Assembly (NCBI GenBank): GCA_964471825.1
Contig: CAYYKD010000005.1
Coordinates: 65,281 to 129,280 of the forward strand
DNA from: CAYYKD01 sp964471825
Lineage (GTDB): Bacteria; Spirochaetota; GWE2-31-10; CAYYKD01
DNA length: 64,000 nt
Direction of reading: 5' to 3'
Shown here: one piece after another, positions 54,001 through 63,721 of the stretch
Numbering within the stretch: position 1 is the first letter of the stretch
Layout: the number at the start of each line of letters is the position of its first letter
Translations under genes and position numbers: made by a program
The notes under the pieces: model-generated
What the model saw: the letters and a program-made list of their open reading frames with translations, nothing else
Told to the model about the DNA's origin: nothing
Databases searched by the model: none

Positions 54001-54052
54001 TTTATATTCTCCATTATATTATTTAAAAATCCATTAAAAAAAACTGTAAACC

Positions 54053-54081
54053 TCTTTATCAAAATAAACCGATTATGTCAA
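54053..54081 (-). promoter_or_regulatory. Promoter of the str operon
   Basis: On the leftward strand TTGACA (54081-54076), 17-bp spacer, TAAAGA (54058-54053), 53 bp before the rpsL ATG. The -35 box is consensus. It lies between rpoC and rpsL. Confidence 0.65.
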
Positions 54082-54104
54082 GAGTTTTTTTAAAACCATA
54101 ACCA

Positions 54105-57100
54105 TCAACCTATTTTATCAAAATCACTATCTGCAATAATTGCATTCTCACCTACAAGCTTCTCTTTCTCTTCCCTAATTTTTGTTAGTGAAGCTTCGAT
54201 ATCCTCCATTTTATCATCATAGACCTTGATATTCCTATAGTGCTTGATTCCGGTACCCGCCGGAATAAGATGACCAATTATAACATTTTCCTTTAGACCA
54301 TTCAACCGGTCTGTCATCCCCTTAATAGCGGCATTGGTTAATACCTTTGTTGTTTCCTGGAAAGAAGACGCACTTAAGAATGAGTCTATTTGCAGCGATG
54401 CCTTTGTTATACCTAGTAGAACCGGTTTTGCGATAGCCGGTTGCCCACCCTCTGCAATTACCCGTTTATTCTCTTCAAGGAAATTTGATCTATCAACATG
54501 CTGTCCAAGTATAAAAAAAGTATCGCCAACATCAGATATTTCGACCTTTTTCATCATCTGTCGAATTATAACACCTATATGTTTGTCACTTATATTTACA
54601 CCCTGTAGTCTATAAACTCCTTGAATCTCGTTCATTATAAATGTTTGAAGTCTATTCTCACCCAAAACTTGAAGAATGTCATGCGGATTAATTGGACCTT
54701 CAGATATTTTATCTCCAGCCTTAATCATATCGCCATCTCTAACAAGTAAATAGTACCCAGATGGCACTAAATGCTTGAATTCAGTTCCAAACTGATCTTC
54801 TACAACGATAACATCCTTACCTTTAACCTTACCTTTAAACCTTACAATTCCACTAACTTTAGAAAGTATTGAGAATTCCTTAGGTTTTCTTGCCTCAAAC
54901 AACTCAGCAACTCTTGGAAGACCACCTGTAATATCGGCAACCTTTGATGTTTTAGTAATAATCTTTGCTATAGTGTCTCCGGCATTGATTAAATCTCCAT
55001 CTTTTATGTTTAAATATGCACCACCAGGTAATAAATATTTAGCAACTACAACACCATTCTCATCTTCAACATCGATTCTTGGCTGTAAAGACTCAGGAAA
55101 GTTATCAGATACTCTTAACTTCTGTGTACTTGTAGTTTCATCGACCTCTTCTTTTATCGTTACACCTATCTTTAAATCACCAAACTTAACCTTACCCTTA
55201 ACCTCAGTAATAATAGGCTGTACAAACGGGTCAAATTGAAGAACTATATCTTGTGCCTCTACCATTTCATAGTCTTTCTTTAAGAGTAGAGAACCCGGTG
55301 TAACTTCAACCTCTGTTGCCTGAGTCACAATATACAAATTATTATCAATAATTTTTGCAATTCCGACTTCACTACTCAAAATCTCTTTTCCTTGCGGATC
55401 AAAGAATAGAGGTTTAGTCACAACTACCTTCTCACCATCATTTATTATTAACTTACATCCCTTAATATCAAAATGGTGATTTACTCTACTTGCATACAAA
55501 TAACCCTTACGAGCAAACAATCGATTGCCATCTTTCTCAATAATAGACCCCTTTGGCGGCTCTATCAAGACCTTGTAGTTAAATTTTAGGGTGTTTTCTT
55601 TTACAGAACCTGTTGCTGCTCCACCAATATGGAATGTTCTCATCGTTAACTGTGTTCCCGGTTGACCTATAGACTGAGCTGCAATAATACCTACTGCCTC
55701 ACCAATCTCAACTGTTCTATTAGTTGCTAAGTTTCTACCATAACATTTAACGCAGACACCCCTCCTTGATTCACAAGTTAAAACAGTTCGTATTTTAACC
55801 TTCTCAATAATAAGAGTCTCAACCCTCTCTGCTAACTCCTCAGTTATTAACTCATTGGCACTTACAATAATGTCGCCAGTTATAGGATCTCGAATATCTT
55901 CAGCTGAATACCTACCAATAATTCTGTCGCTTAATGACTCAATAACATCATCACCATCTTTAATAGCGACCATATCAAGACCATTTATAGTTCCACAATC
56001 AACTTCATTTACGACTACATCCTGAGCTATATCAACCAGCCTTCTTGTCAGGTAACCGGCATCAGCAGTCTTTAACGCCGTATCTGCAAGACCCTTTCTA
56101 GCACCATTCGTAGATATATAGAATTCAATTACAGACAACCCTTCTTTAAAGTTAGACTTGATCGGTAACTCAATAATATCTCCACCCGGCTTAGTCATCA
56201 AACCCCGCATACCGGCAAGCTGTCTGATCTGTGTTGTTGACCCTCTTGCTCCTGAGTCCGCCATCATATAGACAGGATTAAAACCGCCCTTATCCTTCTT
56301 AAGTGTTTCTATCAATGAATTTGAAATATCATTAGTAGCTCTTTTCCAGATATCCTGAATTTTGTTATATCGTTCTTCTGCGGATATTATACCATCTCTG
56401 TACTCTTTATATATCTTATCTGCTTTGATCTGCGCCTTTTCAACAATCTCTTTTTTGTTGTCCGGCACAATAATATCTTCCATACCTATAGTTGCACCAA
56501 AAACCATCGCATATTTAAATCCGATGTCTTTTATTGCATCAAGCATTTTTACAGTTATAGCTGTACCTTTTTTCTTATAAATCTCCCCAATTATCTTACT
56601 TACCCGTTTATCATTTAATGGTTCATTTATAAAATCAACACCCTCAGGTAAAGAATCATTAAAAATTACCCTGCCAGGACTTGTTTCAACATATTTTCCA
56701 TCCAGTTTGACCGTAACCTTAGCTTGAGGATGAACTGCACCGGTAAAATAAGCAAACATTACCTCATTCTTATCTTTGAAGAACTTGCCTTGCCCCTTCA
56801 CCCCATCCTGAATTCTTGTTAGATAATTTATACCTAATATCATATCCTGAGATGGTCCTACAATCGGATTACCATTTGCAGGGTCTAGAAGGTTCTTTGA
56901 TGATAACATTAATACCCAACATTCTGTTTGTGCCTCTACAGATAAAGGAACATGGACAGCCATCTGGTCTCCATCAAAATCCGCATTAAACGCCTTACAT
57001 ACTAAAGGATGCAACCTTATCGCCTTACCCTCTACAAGCTTTGGCTCAAACGCCTGAATACCTAGCCTATGAAGTGTTGGAGCTCTATTTAATAGCACAG

Positions 57101-58325
57101 GGTGTTCGGCTACAACTTCCTCAAGAACATGGAATACAATCGGTTCTTGTGCCTCAATAACCTGCTTTGCCTTCTTAATATTAAAAACATGCTCTCTTTC
57201 AACTAATTTCTGCATAACAAATGGCTTGAATAATTCTAAAGCCATATTTACAGGCAAACCACATTGATGCATTTTAAGATCCGGACCAACTACAATAACA
57301 CTTCTTCCGGAATAATCTACCCGTTTTCCAAGTAGATTCTGTCTAAAACGCCCCTGTTTACCTTTAAGTAAATCGGATAGCGATTTTAATGGTCTCTGTG
57401 ATGATCCCTTTACAACCTTTCGTTTTTTAGAATTATCAAAAAGTGCATCTACCGCTTCCTGGAGCATTCTCTTTTCATTTCGGATTATAATACCCGGAGC
57501 ATTTAACTCCATCAATCTTTTTAATCTATTATTTCTATTGATAACCCTTCTGTAAAGATCATTTAAATCACTTGTTGCAAATCTACCGCCATCTAACTGA
57601 ACCATAGGTCGAAGATCAGGTGGAATTACAGGAACAACATTCATCATCATCCATTCGGGATTATTTTTTGAAACACGAAAATCCTCAAGAATTTCAATTC
57701 GTTTTAATAGACGCTTATCCTTAGCCTTATCTTTTTCAAGCATCCTTGACCGTAAAAGGGTAACTTCTCTTTTTAAATCAAGATTTTCAAGCATCTGAGA
57801 AATTGCCTCAGCTCCCGTTCCCGCTTGAAAAGCAGTACCATATCGTTCTTTTAGGTCAAAATAATCTTCCTCTGCAAGAATTTGCTTTTCTTTTAAATCA
57901 GTATCACCCGGGTCAGTAACAAGATATTTTTCAAAGTACAATATAGATCTTAATGCCGTAACCGGGATGTCAAGTAATAGACCGATTCTAGAAGGTACAG
58001 AACGATAAAACCAGATATGGGCTACCGGGCTTGCCAACTCTATATGTCCCATCCGCTCTCTTCTAACCTTAAAGCTGGTAACTTCGACTCCACATCTGTC
58101 GCATATTACACCTTTATATCTCATTGACTTGAACTTACCGCAGTAACATTCCCATTCTTTAGTTGTACCAAAAATCCTCTCGCAAAAAAGACCTTCCTTC
58201 TCAGGCCTAAGTGTCCTATAGTTTATGGTTTCTGGCTTTTTTACCTCACCATATGACATTGATCTTATCACTTCGTCCGAGGCTATTTTAATTGAAATTG
58301 AATCAAAATCCGTTACATCCCTCAT
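54105..58325 (-). CDS. rpoC: RNA polymerase subunit beta-prime
   Basis: A 1406-aa largest subunit. The N-terminal zinc site has CYCGKFKSMRYKGVICDRCG; the catalytic Mg-binding loop NADFDGDQM is intact; the second zinc site (CESRRGVCVKCYGRNL) is present near 880. The trigger-loop and bridge-helix regions are normal (MRTFHIGGAATG). Follows rpoB by 24 bp. Confidence 0.98.
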   Translation of the reverse strand: MRDVTDFDSISIKIASDEVIRSMSYGEVKKPETINYRTLRPEKEGLFCERIFGTTKEWECYCGKFKSMRYKGVICDRCGVEVTSFKVRRERMGHIELASPVAHIWFYRSVPSRIGLLLDIPVTALRSILYFEKYLVTDPGDTDLKEKQILAEEDYFDLKERYGTAFQAGTGAEAISQMLENLDLKREVTLLRSRMLEKDKAKDKRLLKRIEILEDFRVSKNNPEWMMMNVVPVIPPDLRPMVQLDGGRFATSDLNDLYRRVINRNNRLKRLMELNAPGIIIRNEKRMLQEAVDALFDNSKKRKVVKGSSQRPLKSLSDLLKGKQGRFRQNLLGKRVDYSGRSVIVVGPDLKMHQCGLPVNMALELFKPFVMQKLVEREHVFNIKKAKQVIEAQEPIVFHVLEEVVAEHPVLLNRAPTLHRLGIQAFEPKLVEGKAIRLHPLVCKAFNADFDGDQMAVHVPLSVEAQTECWVLMLSSKNLLDPANGNPIVGPSQDMILGINYLTRIQDGVKGQGKFFKDKNEVMFAYFTGAVHPQAKVTVKLDGKYVETSPGRVIFNDSLPEGVDFINEPLNDKRVSKIIGEIYKKKGTAITVKMLDAIKDIGFKYAMVFGATIGMEDIIVPDNKKEIVEKAQIKADKIYKEYRDGIISAEERYNKIQDIWKRATNDISNSLIETLKKDKGGFNPVYMMADSGARGSTTQIRQLAGMRGLMTKPGGDIIELPIKSNFKEGLSVIEFYISTNGARKGLADTALKTADAGYLTRRLVDIAQDVVVNEVDCGTINGLDMVAIKDGDDVIESLSDRIIGRYSAEDIRDPITGDIIVSANELITEELAERVETLIIEKVKIRTVLTCESRRGVCVKCYGRNLATNRTVEIGEAVGIIAAQSIGQPGTQLTMRTFHIGGAATGSVKENTLKFNYKVLIEPPKGSIIEKDGNRLFARKGYLYASRVNHHFDIKGCKLIINDGEKVVVTKPLFFDPQGKEILSSEVGIAKIIDNNLYIVTQATEVEVTPGSLLLKKDYEMVEAQDIVLQFDPFVQPIITEVKGKVKFGDLKIGVTIKEEVDETTSTQKLRVSDNFPESLQPRIDVEDENGVVVAKYLLPGGAYLNIKDGDLINAGDTIAKIITKTSKVADITGGLPRVAELFEARKPKEFSILSKVSGIVRFKGKVKGKDVIVVEDQFGTEFKHLVPSGYYLLVRDGDMIKAGDKISEGPINPHDILQVLGENRLQTFIMNEIQGVYRLQGVNISDKHIGVIIRQMMKKVEISDVGDTFFILGQHVDRSNFLEENKRVIAEGGQPAIAKPVLLGITKASLQIDSFLSASSFQETTKVLTNAAIKGMTDRLNGLKENVIIGHLIPAGTGIKHYRNIKVYDDKMEDIEASLTKIREEKEKLVGENAIIADSDFDKIG

Positions 58326-58349
58326 TAATAACTCCTTAAATAGGACAAA

Positions 58350-61300
58350 TTAGAAATTCTTATCCTGCTTAGCAAACAAGTTTTCTTCTCTTTCAGTCAA
58401 AGGTATTTTTTTGCCACGAGCATCATAAATCTCGATATTCATCGCAACACCCCTTAACTCCTGTATAAGAACATTAAATGCCTCAGGTACATTTGGAGAT
58501 GATGTCTTCTCACCCTTTACTATACTTTCATACATTTTAGTTCTACCATTCATATCATCAGATTTTACCGTCAATATTTCCTGAAGTGTATGTGCTGCAC
58601 CATATGCCTCTAACGCCCAGACCTCCATCTCTCCAAGTCTCTGACCACCAAATTGTGCTTTACCACCCAAAGGTTGTTGAGTTACAAGTGAGTATGGACC
58701 GGTTGATCTTGCGTGCATCTTATCATCTACTAAATGCGCCAGCTTCAACATATATGTATATCCAACTGTTACAGGATTAATAAACCTATCTCCAGTTCTA
58801 CCATCATACAAAAATGTTTTGGAATTATCAGGTAGACCGGCGTCTTTTAGCTTCTCAGAAATTTCATCTGTTAAGGCAGATTCGAATACACTAGTTGAAA
58901 ACCGTTTGTCTAGTTTTTTTGCTGCCCAACCTAATTGTGCTTCCATTATCTGACCGATATTCATCCGCGATGGAACCCCAAGTGGATTCAATACAACATC
59001 AACCGGAGTACCATCCTCCATATAAGGCATATCTTCTTCCGGCAGAATCACCGAAACAACACCCTTGTTTCCGTGCCGCCCAGCCATTTTATCCCCAACT
59101 TTGATTTTTCTTTTGTTAGCAATAAATATTTTAATGATTTCTTCAACTCCGGGACTGAGATCCTCACCGCCATCCCTTTTTCTTCTTTGAATATCAATTA
59201 CAGTACCTTCCATACCATGAGACAGCCTTAATGATGAATCTTTTACATCCTTAGCTTTTTCTCCAAATATTGAATTCAGCAATCTATATTCAGGTGAAGT
59301 GTCAGAATCAGACTTCGGTGTAACCTTACCAACAAGAATATCATCAGCCTTTACTTTTGCACCAATCCTAATTATACCTGTTTCATCGAGATTTCTTAAA
59401 TATGTCTCTGACACATTAGGTATCTCCCTGGTAACTCTTTCCGGTCCCAGCTTAGTCTCTCGAACTTCAATTGAGAACTCTTTTATATGTATAGAGGTAA
59501 AAACATCCTGCTTAACCAATCTTTCAGAAAGAATAATAGCATCCTCAAAATTATAACCATTCCATGGCATATATGCTACAAATACATTTCTACCAAGAGC
59601 AAGCTCACCTTTATCAATTGCAGGCCCATCTGCTAACACCTGATTCTTCTTAATAATCTCACCTTTACTTACTATAGGTTTTTGATTAAAACAGGTATCC
59701 TGATTTGTCCGTCTGTATTTTAACAACCTGTAATGATCGATCTGGTTATCAGAATCTCTTCTTACAAAAATATCAGATGCCGTAACATATGAAACAACTC
59801 CATCATTCTTTGAAATTATACATACACCCGAGTCATACGCTGATATTTCTTCCATCCCAGTTCCGACAAGTGGTGCTTCCGGTATTAGTAATGGAACTGC
59901 CTGTCGTTGCATGTTTGATCCCATCAGTGCCCGGTTAGCATCGTCATGTTCTAGAAATGGTATAAGTGCAGTAGAAACTGATACTATCTGTCTCGGAGAT
60001 ACATCCATATACTGAATTTCATCTGCCTGCTTTGTTGTATAGTCACCTGATTTTCTAACGGAAATCTGAGTTTCTATAAAATTACCTTTCTCATCTAATG
60101 GAGAATTTGCCTGAGCAATAAAATATTTTTCCTCATCCATAGCTGATAGATACATTACATCATCAGTAACCTTACCATTTTTTACTTTTCTATACGGAGT
60201 TTCCAGGAAACCATAGTCGTTTATCTTTGTGAAATTACAAAGCGACATAATTAGACCAATGTTTGGTCCTTCCGGTGTTTCAATTGGGCACATTCTACCA
60301 TAGTGAGTATAGTGAACATCCCGAACCTCAAAACCAGCCCTCTCTCTTGAAAGGCCGCCCGGTCCGAGTGCATTTAATCTTCTCTTATGAGTTAACTCAG
60401 CAAGAGGATTAACCTGATCCATAAACTGTGAAAGCTGAGATGTGCCGAAAAATTCTTTTATACATGCAGATATTGGCTTAACACTAATTAAATCAGAGGG
60501 TTTAAGCAAGACAAACTCTTTTCCCTGCATTCTTTCTTTTGCTATCCGCTCCATTCTTGTGAATGCAACTTTTAAAGAATTCGAAAGAAGTTCTCCTACC
60601 GACCTTACTCTTCTGTTACCAAGATGATCGATATCGTCTACCATCCCTTCCCGTGTAAAAACCTTAATCAGGTATTTTAAAACCTCAACAACATCTGTGT
60701 CATTAAGAGTTGGCGACTGATTTGCTTCATCCAGTTCAAATTTCTTATTTAGCTTATATCGACCGACAACACCAAGATCATATCGCTTTTCTGAATAGAA
60801 CATTGATTTGATCTCTTTCTCAGCTGTCTCGATTGTTGCGGGTTCACCCGGTTTTAAAACGCTATATATTTTTGAAACAGCATCTGCATGAGTTGGTTCA
60901 TCCTTAAAAGGTTCATCCTTAGTAACCACAACCTCTTCTTTTTCAAAACAACTAATAATAATTGGGTGGTGAATATACCCCTCTGCATCTAAATCTATTA
61001 CAGAGACCTCAAAAAAACCTTCCTGAATTAGCTTATCAATATCTAATGGAGTTAGCTTAGTTCCAGCCTGAGCAATCTTTTCTTTATGCCCATCTGCTCT
61101 CTCAACAAAAACATCCTTACTTAGTATTCTTCGTAATGCAGCATCCTGCTCAGCCTTTTCTTTTAATGAAATAACTTCATCTTTATAAAAGAGAGAGATT
61201 ATTTTCTCTCTTGTTGAAAAACCGAGCATTCGTAAAAAAATAGTTGCAAGTATCTTTCTCTTTCTATCGATTCTTACATATAAAAGCTTCTTTTTTTCAT

Positions 61301-61871
61301 CAATTTCAAACTCAAGCCACGCACCCCTATATGGAATTATCCTAGAGTTATAGACTTTTGCTTTATCATCATAACTATATATAACACCCGGTGATCTGTG
61401 TATCTGACTTACAACAACTCGCTCTGCACCATTTGTAATAAATGTGCCTCTGTCAGTTATCAACGGTATATCACCAAGAAATATGTCTTTTTGTCTTATT
61501 TCACCGGTTTCGTGATTCTTAAGATTGATTACAACTTTTAATGGTATGGAATATGTTTGACCTTTTTGCTTAGCCTCAAACTCATCATACTTTATTCCAT
61601 TTTCATCAAGTATGTACTCTACAAATTCAAGAGACATTTTTTCATCAGTACTAATAATAGGAAATATATCACTAAATAAGTACTGCAGCCCCTCATTTCT
61701 AACCGGATCTTTTGGGTCTTTACTTAGCATTCTTTTTCGCTGTAAAAACCACTCGTAACTATTAACCTGTATTTCAATCAAATTCGGAAGTTCGGCAACA
61801 TCTTTTTTTCTTATTTTACCTATCCAAACTCTGTTATTTTTTAGATTTCTTTCATATTGCACATGGCTCAT
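58350..61871 (-). CDS. rpoB: RNA polymerase subunit beta
   Basis: A 1173-aa second-largest subunit. The rifampicin pocket region (FFGTSQLSQFMDQVNPLAEL, then THKRRLNALGPGG) has Asn500 at the position of E. coli Ser531; His496 and Asp485 are the usual residues. NPLGVPSRMNIGQ, KMAGRHGNKG and the C-terminal region are intact. ATG at 61871 has GAGGAG 6 nt upstream; an in-frame TTG at 61898 lacks a site. Separated from rplL by 150 bp with an attenuator-like hairpin. Confidence 0.97.
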   Translation of the reverse strand: MSHVQYERNLKNNRVWIGKIRKKDVAELPNLIEIQVNSYEWFLQRKRMLSKDPKDPVRNEGLQYLFSDIFPIISTDEKMSLEFVEYILDENGIKYDEFEAKQKGQTYSIPLKVVINLKNHETGEIRQKDIFLGDIPLITDRGTFITNGAERVVVSQIHRSPGVIYSYDDKAKVYNSRIIPYRGAWLEFEIDEKKKLLYVRIDRKRKILATIFLRMLGFSTREKIISLFYKDEVISLKEKAEQDAALRRILSKDVFVERADGHKEKIAQAGTKLTPLDIDKLIQEGFFEVSVIDLDAEGYIHHPIIISCFEKEEVVVTKDEPFKDEPTHADAVSKIYSVLKPGEPATIETAEKEIKSMFYSEKRYDLGVVGRYKLNKKFELDEANQSPTLNDTDVVEVLKYLIKVFTREGMVDDIDHLGNRRVRSVGELLSNSLKVAFTRMERIAKERMQGKEFVLLKPSDLISVKPISACIKEFFGTSQLSQFMDQVNPLAELTHKRRLNALGPGGLSRERAGFEVRDVHYTHYGRMCPIETPEGPNIGLIMSLCNFTKINDYGFLETPYRKVKNGKVTDDVMYLSAMDEEKYFIAQANSPLDEKGNFIETQISVRKSGDYTTKQADEIQYMDVSPRQIVSVSTALIPFLEHDDANRALMGSNMQRQAVPLLIPEAPLVGTGMEEISAYDSGVCIISKNDGVVSYVTASDIFVRRDSDNQIDHYRLLKYRRTNQDTCFNQKPIVSKGEIIKKNQVLADGPAIDKGELALGRNVFVAYMPWNGYNFEDAIILSERLVKQDVFTSIHIKEFSIEVRETKLGPERVTREIPNVSETYLRNLDETGIIRIGAKVKADDILVGKVTPKSDSDTSPEYRLLNSIFGEKAKDVKDSSLRLSHGMEGTVIDIQRRKRDGGEDLSPGVEEIIKIFIANKRKIKVGDKMAGRHGNKGVVSVILPEEDMPYMEDGTPVDVVLNPLGVPSRMNIGQIMEAQLGWAAKKLDKRFSTSVFESALTDEISEKLKDAGLPDNSKTFLYDGRTGDRFINPVTVGYTYMLKLAHLVDDKMHARSTGPYSLVTQQPLGGKAQFGGQRLGEMEVWALEAYGAAHTLQEILTVKSDDMNGRTKMYESIVKGEKTSSPNVPEAFNVLIQELRGVAMNIEIYDARGKKIPLTEREENLFAKQDKNF

Positions 61872-61939
61872 TGTATTCTCCTCAGGAGTAGCCAACAAAA
61901 ATTAATTAATTAACCAAAAGTTAACTTTTACTCACATCA

Positions 61940-61990
61940 TAAATTTAAAAAACAGGATATCCGAATTAATTAAATTAACTCGGATACCCA
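61940..61990 (-). terminator. Attenuator-like hairpin between rplL and rpoB
   Basis: On the leftward strand GGTATCCGA pairs with TCGGATATCC (one bulge) across an AT-rich loop, followed by TGTTTTTT. In other bacteria a partial terminator at this place lowers rpoBC relative to rplJL. Here the same role is inferred from position and form. Confidence 0.6.
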
Positions 61991-62021
61991 TCTTAGTCGA
62001 TAAAAAAATTATAATAAATAA

Positions 62022-62399
62022 TTATTTTAAATCTACTTTTCCGCCAGCAGCAACAATTTTAGCCTTCATTTCTTCAGCGTCTTTCTTAGAAACGCCTTCT
62101 TTCAAGACTTTGTTACCTGCGTCACAAAGATCTTTTGCCTCTTTAAGACCAAGACCTGTGATAGCTCTAACTTCTTTGATTACAGCAATTTTATTTGCAC
62201 CGGCTTCAACAAGGATAACATTAAACTCATCCTTCTCTTCTACCGCTTCAGCAGCTGCAGGAGCAGCTCCGGCAACACCGGCAACAGCAACAGGTGCAGC
62301 ACTAACTCCGAACCTTTCTTCCATTGCTTTAACTAGTTCTGAAATTTCTAGAACTGTCATTTTTTCAATTGCTGATAAAATCTCTTCTTTTGATGCCAT
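62022..62399 (-). CDS. rplL: 50S ribosomal protein L7/L12
   Basis: A 125-aa L12: N-terminal dimer helices (EILSAIEKMTVLEISELVKAME), an Ala/Pro-rich hinge (AGVAGAAPAAAEAVE) and the C-terminal factor-binding domain (FNVILVEAGANKIAVIKEVR, GLGLKEAKDL). Present in several copies per ribosome. Confidence 0.97.
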   Translation of the reverse strand: MASKEEILSAIEKMTVLEISELVKAMEERFGVSAAPVAVAGVAGAAPAAAEAVEEKDEFNVILVEAGANKIAVIKEVRAITGLGLKEAKDLCDAGNKVLKEGVSKKDAEEMKAKIVAAGGKVDLK

Positions 62400-62490
62400 A
62401 TTTTCTCCTTTTTTATTTTAACATCAAAGCATGACACTAAGTATGAAGACTTTGATGTATATATTTAACAATAATATAAAAATCCAAACA

Positions 62491-63012
62491 CTAGGACGCC
62501 TGTTCCTTTTGTTCTTTAACTGCATTGACAGCTCTAACCAATCTTCCGGCAACATCATTACAACATAAAACAAAATTCTGTAAAGGTGCATTCATTGTTG
62601 CCATAAGTTGTGCAATAAGCTCTTTTCTTCCCGGTAATTTTGAGAAAGCCTCAATTTCTTTGTCGTTATAAAATTTGCCGTCTATTATACCGGCCTTCAC
62701 CTTAACAGGGAGTGTCTTAGTAAACTTAAACAAAACTTTTACAACCTCTGACACATCTTCACCTGAAAATGCTACAGCTGTAGGCCCTGCAAGAAATTGA
62801 TCAACAACCGGAAGTCCCTGACCTTGAACCGCTATCTTAAAAAAATTGTTTTTAACTACCGAATATTTTGTATTCAATTTTCTCAACTCTTTTCTGATGC
62901 TTTCAAGCTGAGTAACAGTTAAACCCCTATAGTCTGTCAATATGCAGTTGTTTTTTTCCTTGGATATCTCAGATATATGATTAACTTTATCTATCTTATA
63001 CTGTTGTGCCAT
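62491..63012 (-). CDS. rplJ: 50S ribosomal protein L10
   Basis: A 173-aa L10 that anchors L12 dimers to the stalk base. SKEKNNCILTDYRGLTVTQLE, YSVVKNNFFKIA and GPTAVAFSGED are conserved. The gap to rplL is 91 bp. It starts 10 bp after rplA. Confidence 0.96.
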   Translation of the reverse strand: MAQQYKIDKVNHISEISKEKNNCILTDYRGLTVTQLESIRKELRKLNTKYSVVKNNFFKIAVQGQGLPVVDQFLAGPTAVAFSGEDVSEVVKVLFKFTKTLPVKVKAGIIDGKFYNDKEIEAFSKLPGRKELIAQLMATMNAPLQNFVLCCNDVAGRLVRAVNAVKEQKEQAS

Positions 63013-63022
63013 TATCTTCCCC

Positions 63023-63706
63023 TTACTTTATAGTCTTTGAATTGACTTCTATTCCAGGCCCCATTGTAGATGATATATACATAGAATCAACATATTCACC
63101 CTTCAGATCAGCCGGCTTTCTTCTAAGAACCTCATCGAAAAGAACCTTAACATTCTCAACAATCTTATCCTTTTCCATCGAAACCTTACCAACACCAATA
63201 TGTAGAACACCGGTTTTATCTGCCCTGAACTCAACACGACCCTTCTTAAGCTCAGCGATTGCACCTTTTACATCAGTAGTTACAGTACCGGTTTTTGGAT
63301 TAGGCATTAAACCTCTTCGACCAAGAACAGGACCAAGCTTACCAACATCCTTCATCATATCAGGAGTTGCTACAACTACATCAAAATCCAGCCAACCATC
63401 TTTGATCTTCTGAATTAATTCATCATCTCCAACAAACGCCGCACCGGCATCAGTAGCTTCTTTCGCCTTCTCAGCCTTTGCAAGAACAAGAATTCTCTTT
63501 TCTTTACCAAAGCCATTAGGAAAAATCACCGTATCTCTTACTGTATGGCTTTTTTTTAACCTAAGATTTAAACTAACCTCTACAGTTTCATCAAACTTAG
63601 CAAATGCTACGCTCTTCATTAACTCAACGGCACCCGGAAGATCGTACATCTGTGTTGTATCAACCCTCTTGAGAGCCTCAATATATTTTTTTCCTCTAGT
63701 CCTCAT
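63023..63706 (-). CDS. rplA: 50S ribosomal protein L1
   Basis: A 227-aa L1 of the mobile E-site stalk. GKKYIEALKRVDTTQMYDL, AKFDETVEVSLNLRLKKSH and GRRGLMPNPKTGTV are conserved. Between rplK and rplJ. Confidence 0.97.
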   Translation of the reverse strand: MRTRGKKYIEALKRVDTTQMYDLPGAVELMKSVAFAKFDETVEVSLNLRLKKSHTVRDTVIFPNGFGKEKRILVLAKAEKAKEATDAGAAFVGDDELIQKIKDGWLDFDVVVATPDMMKDVGKLGPVLGRRGLMPNPKTGTVTTDVKGAIAELKKGRVEFRADKTGVLHIGVGKVSMEKDKIVENVKVLFDEVLRRKPADLKGEYVDSMYISSTMGPGIEVNSKTIK

Positions 63707-63721
63707 TTATAAACCTCCCTT

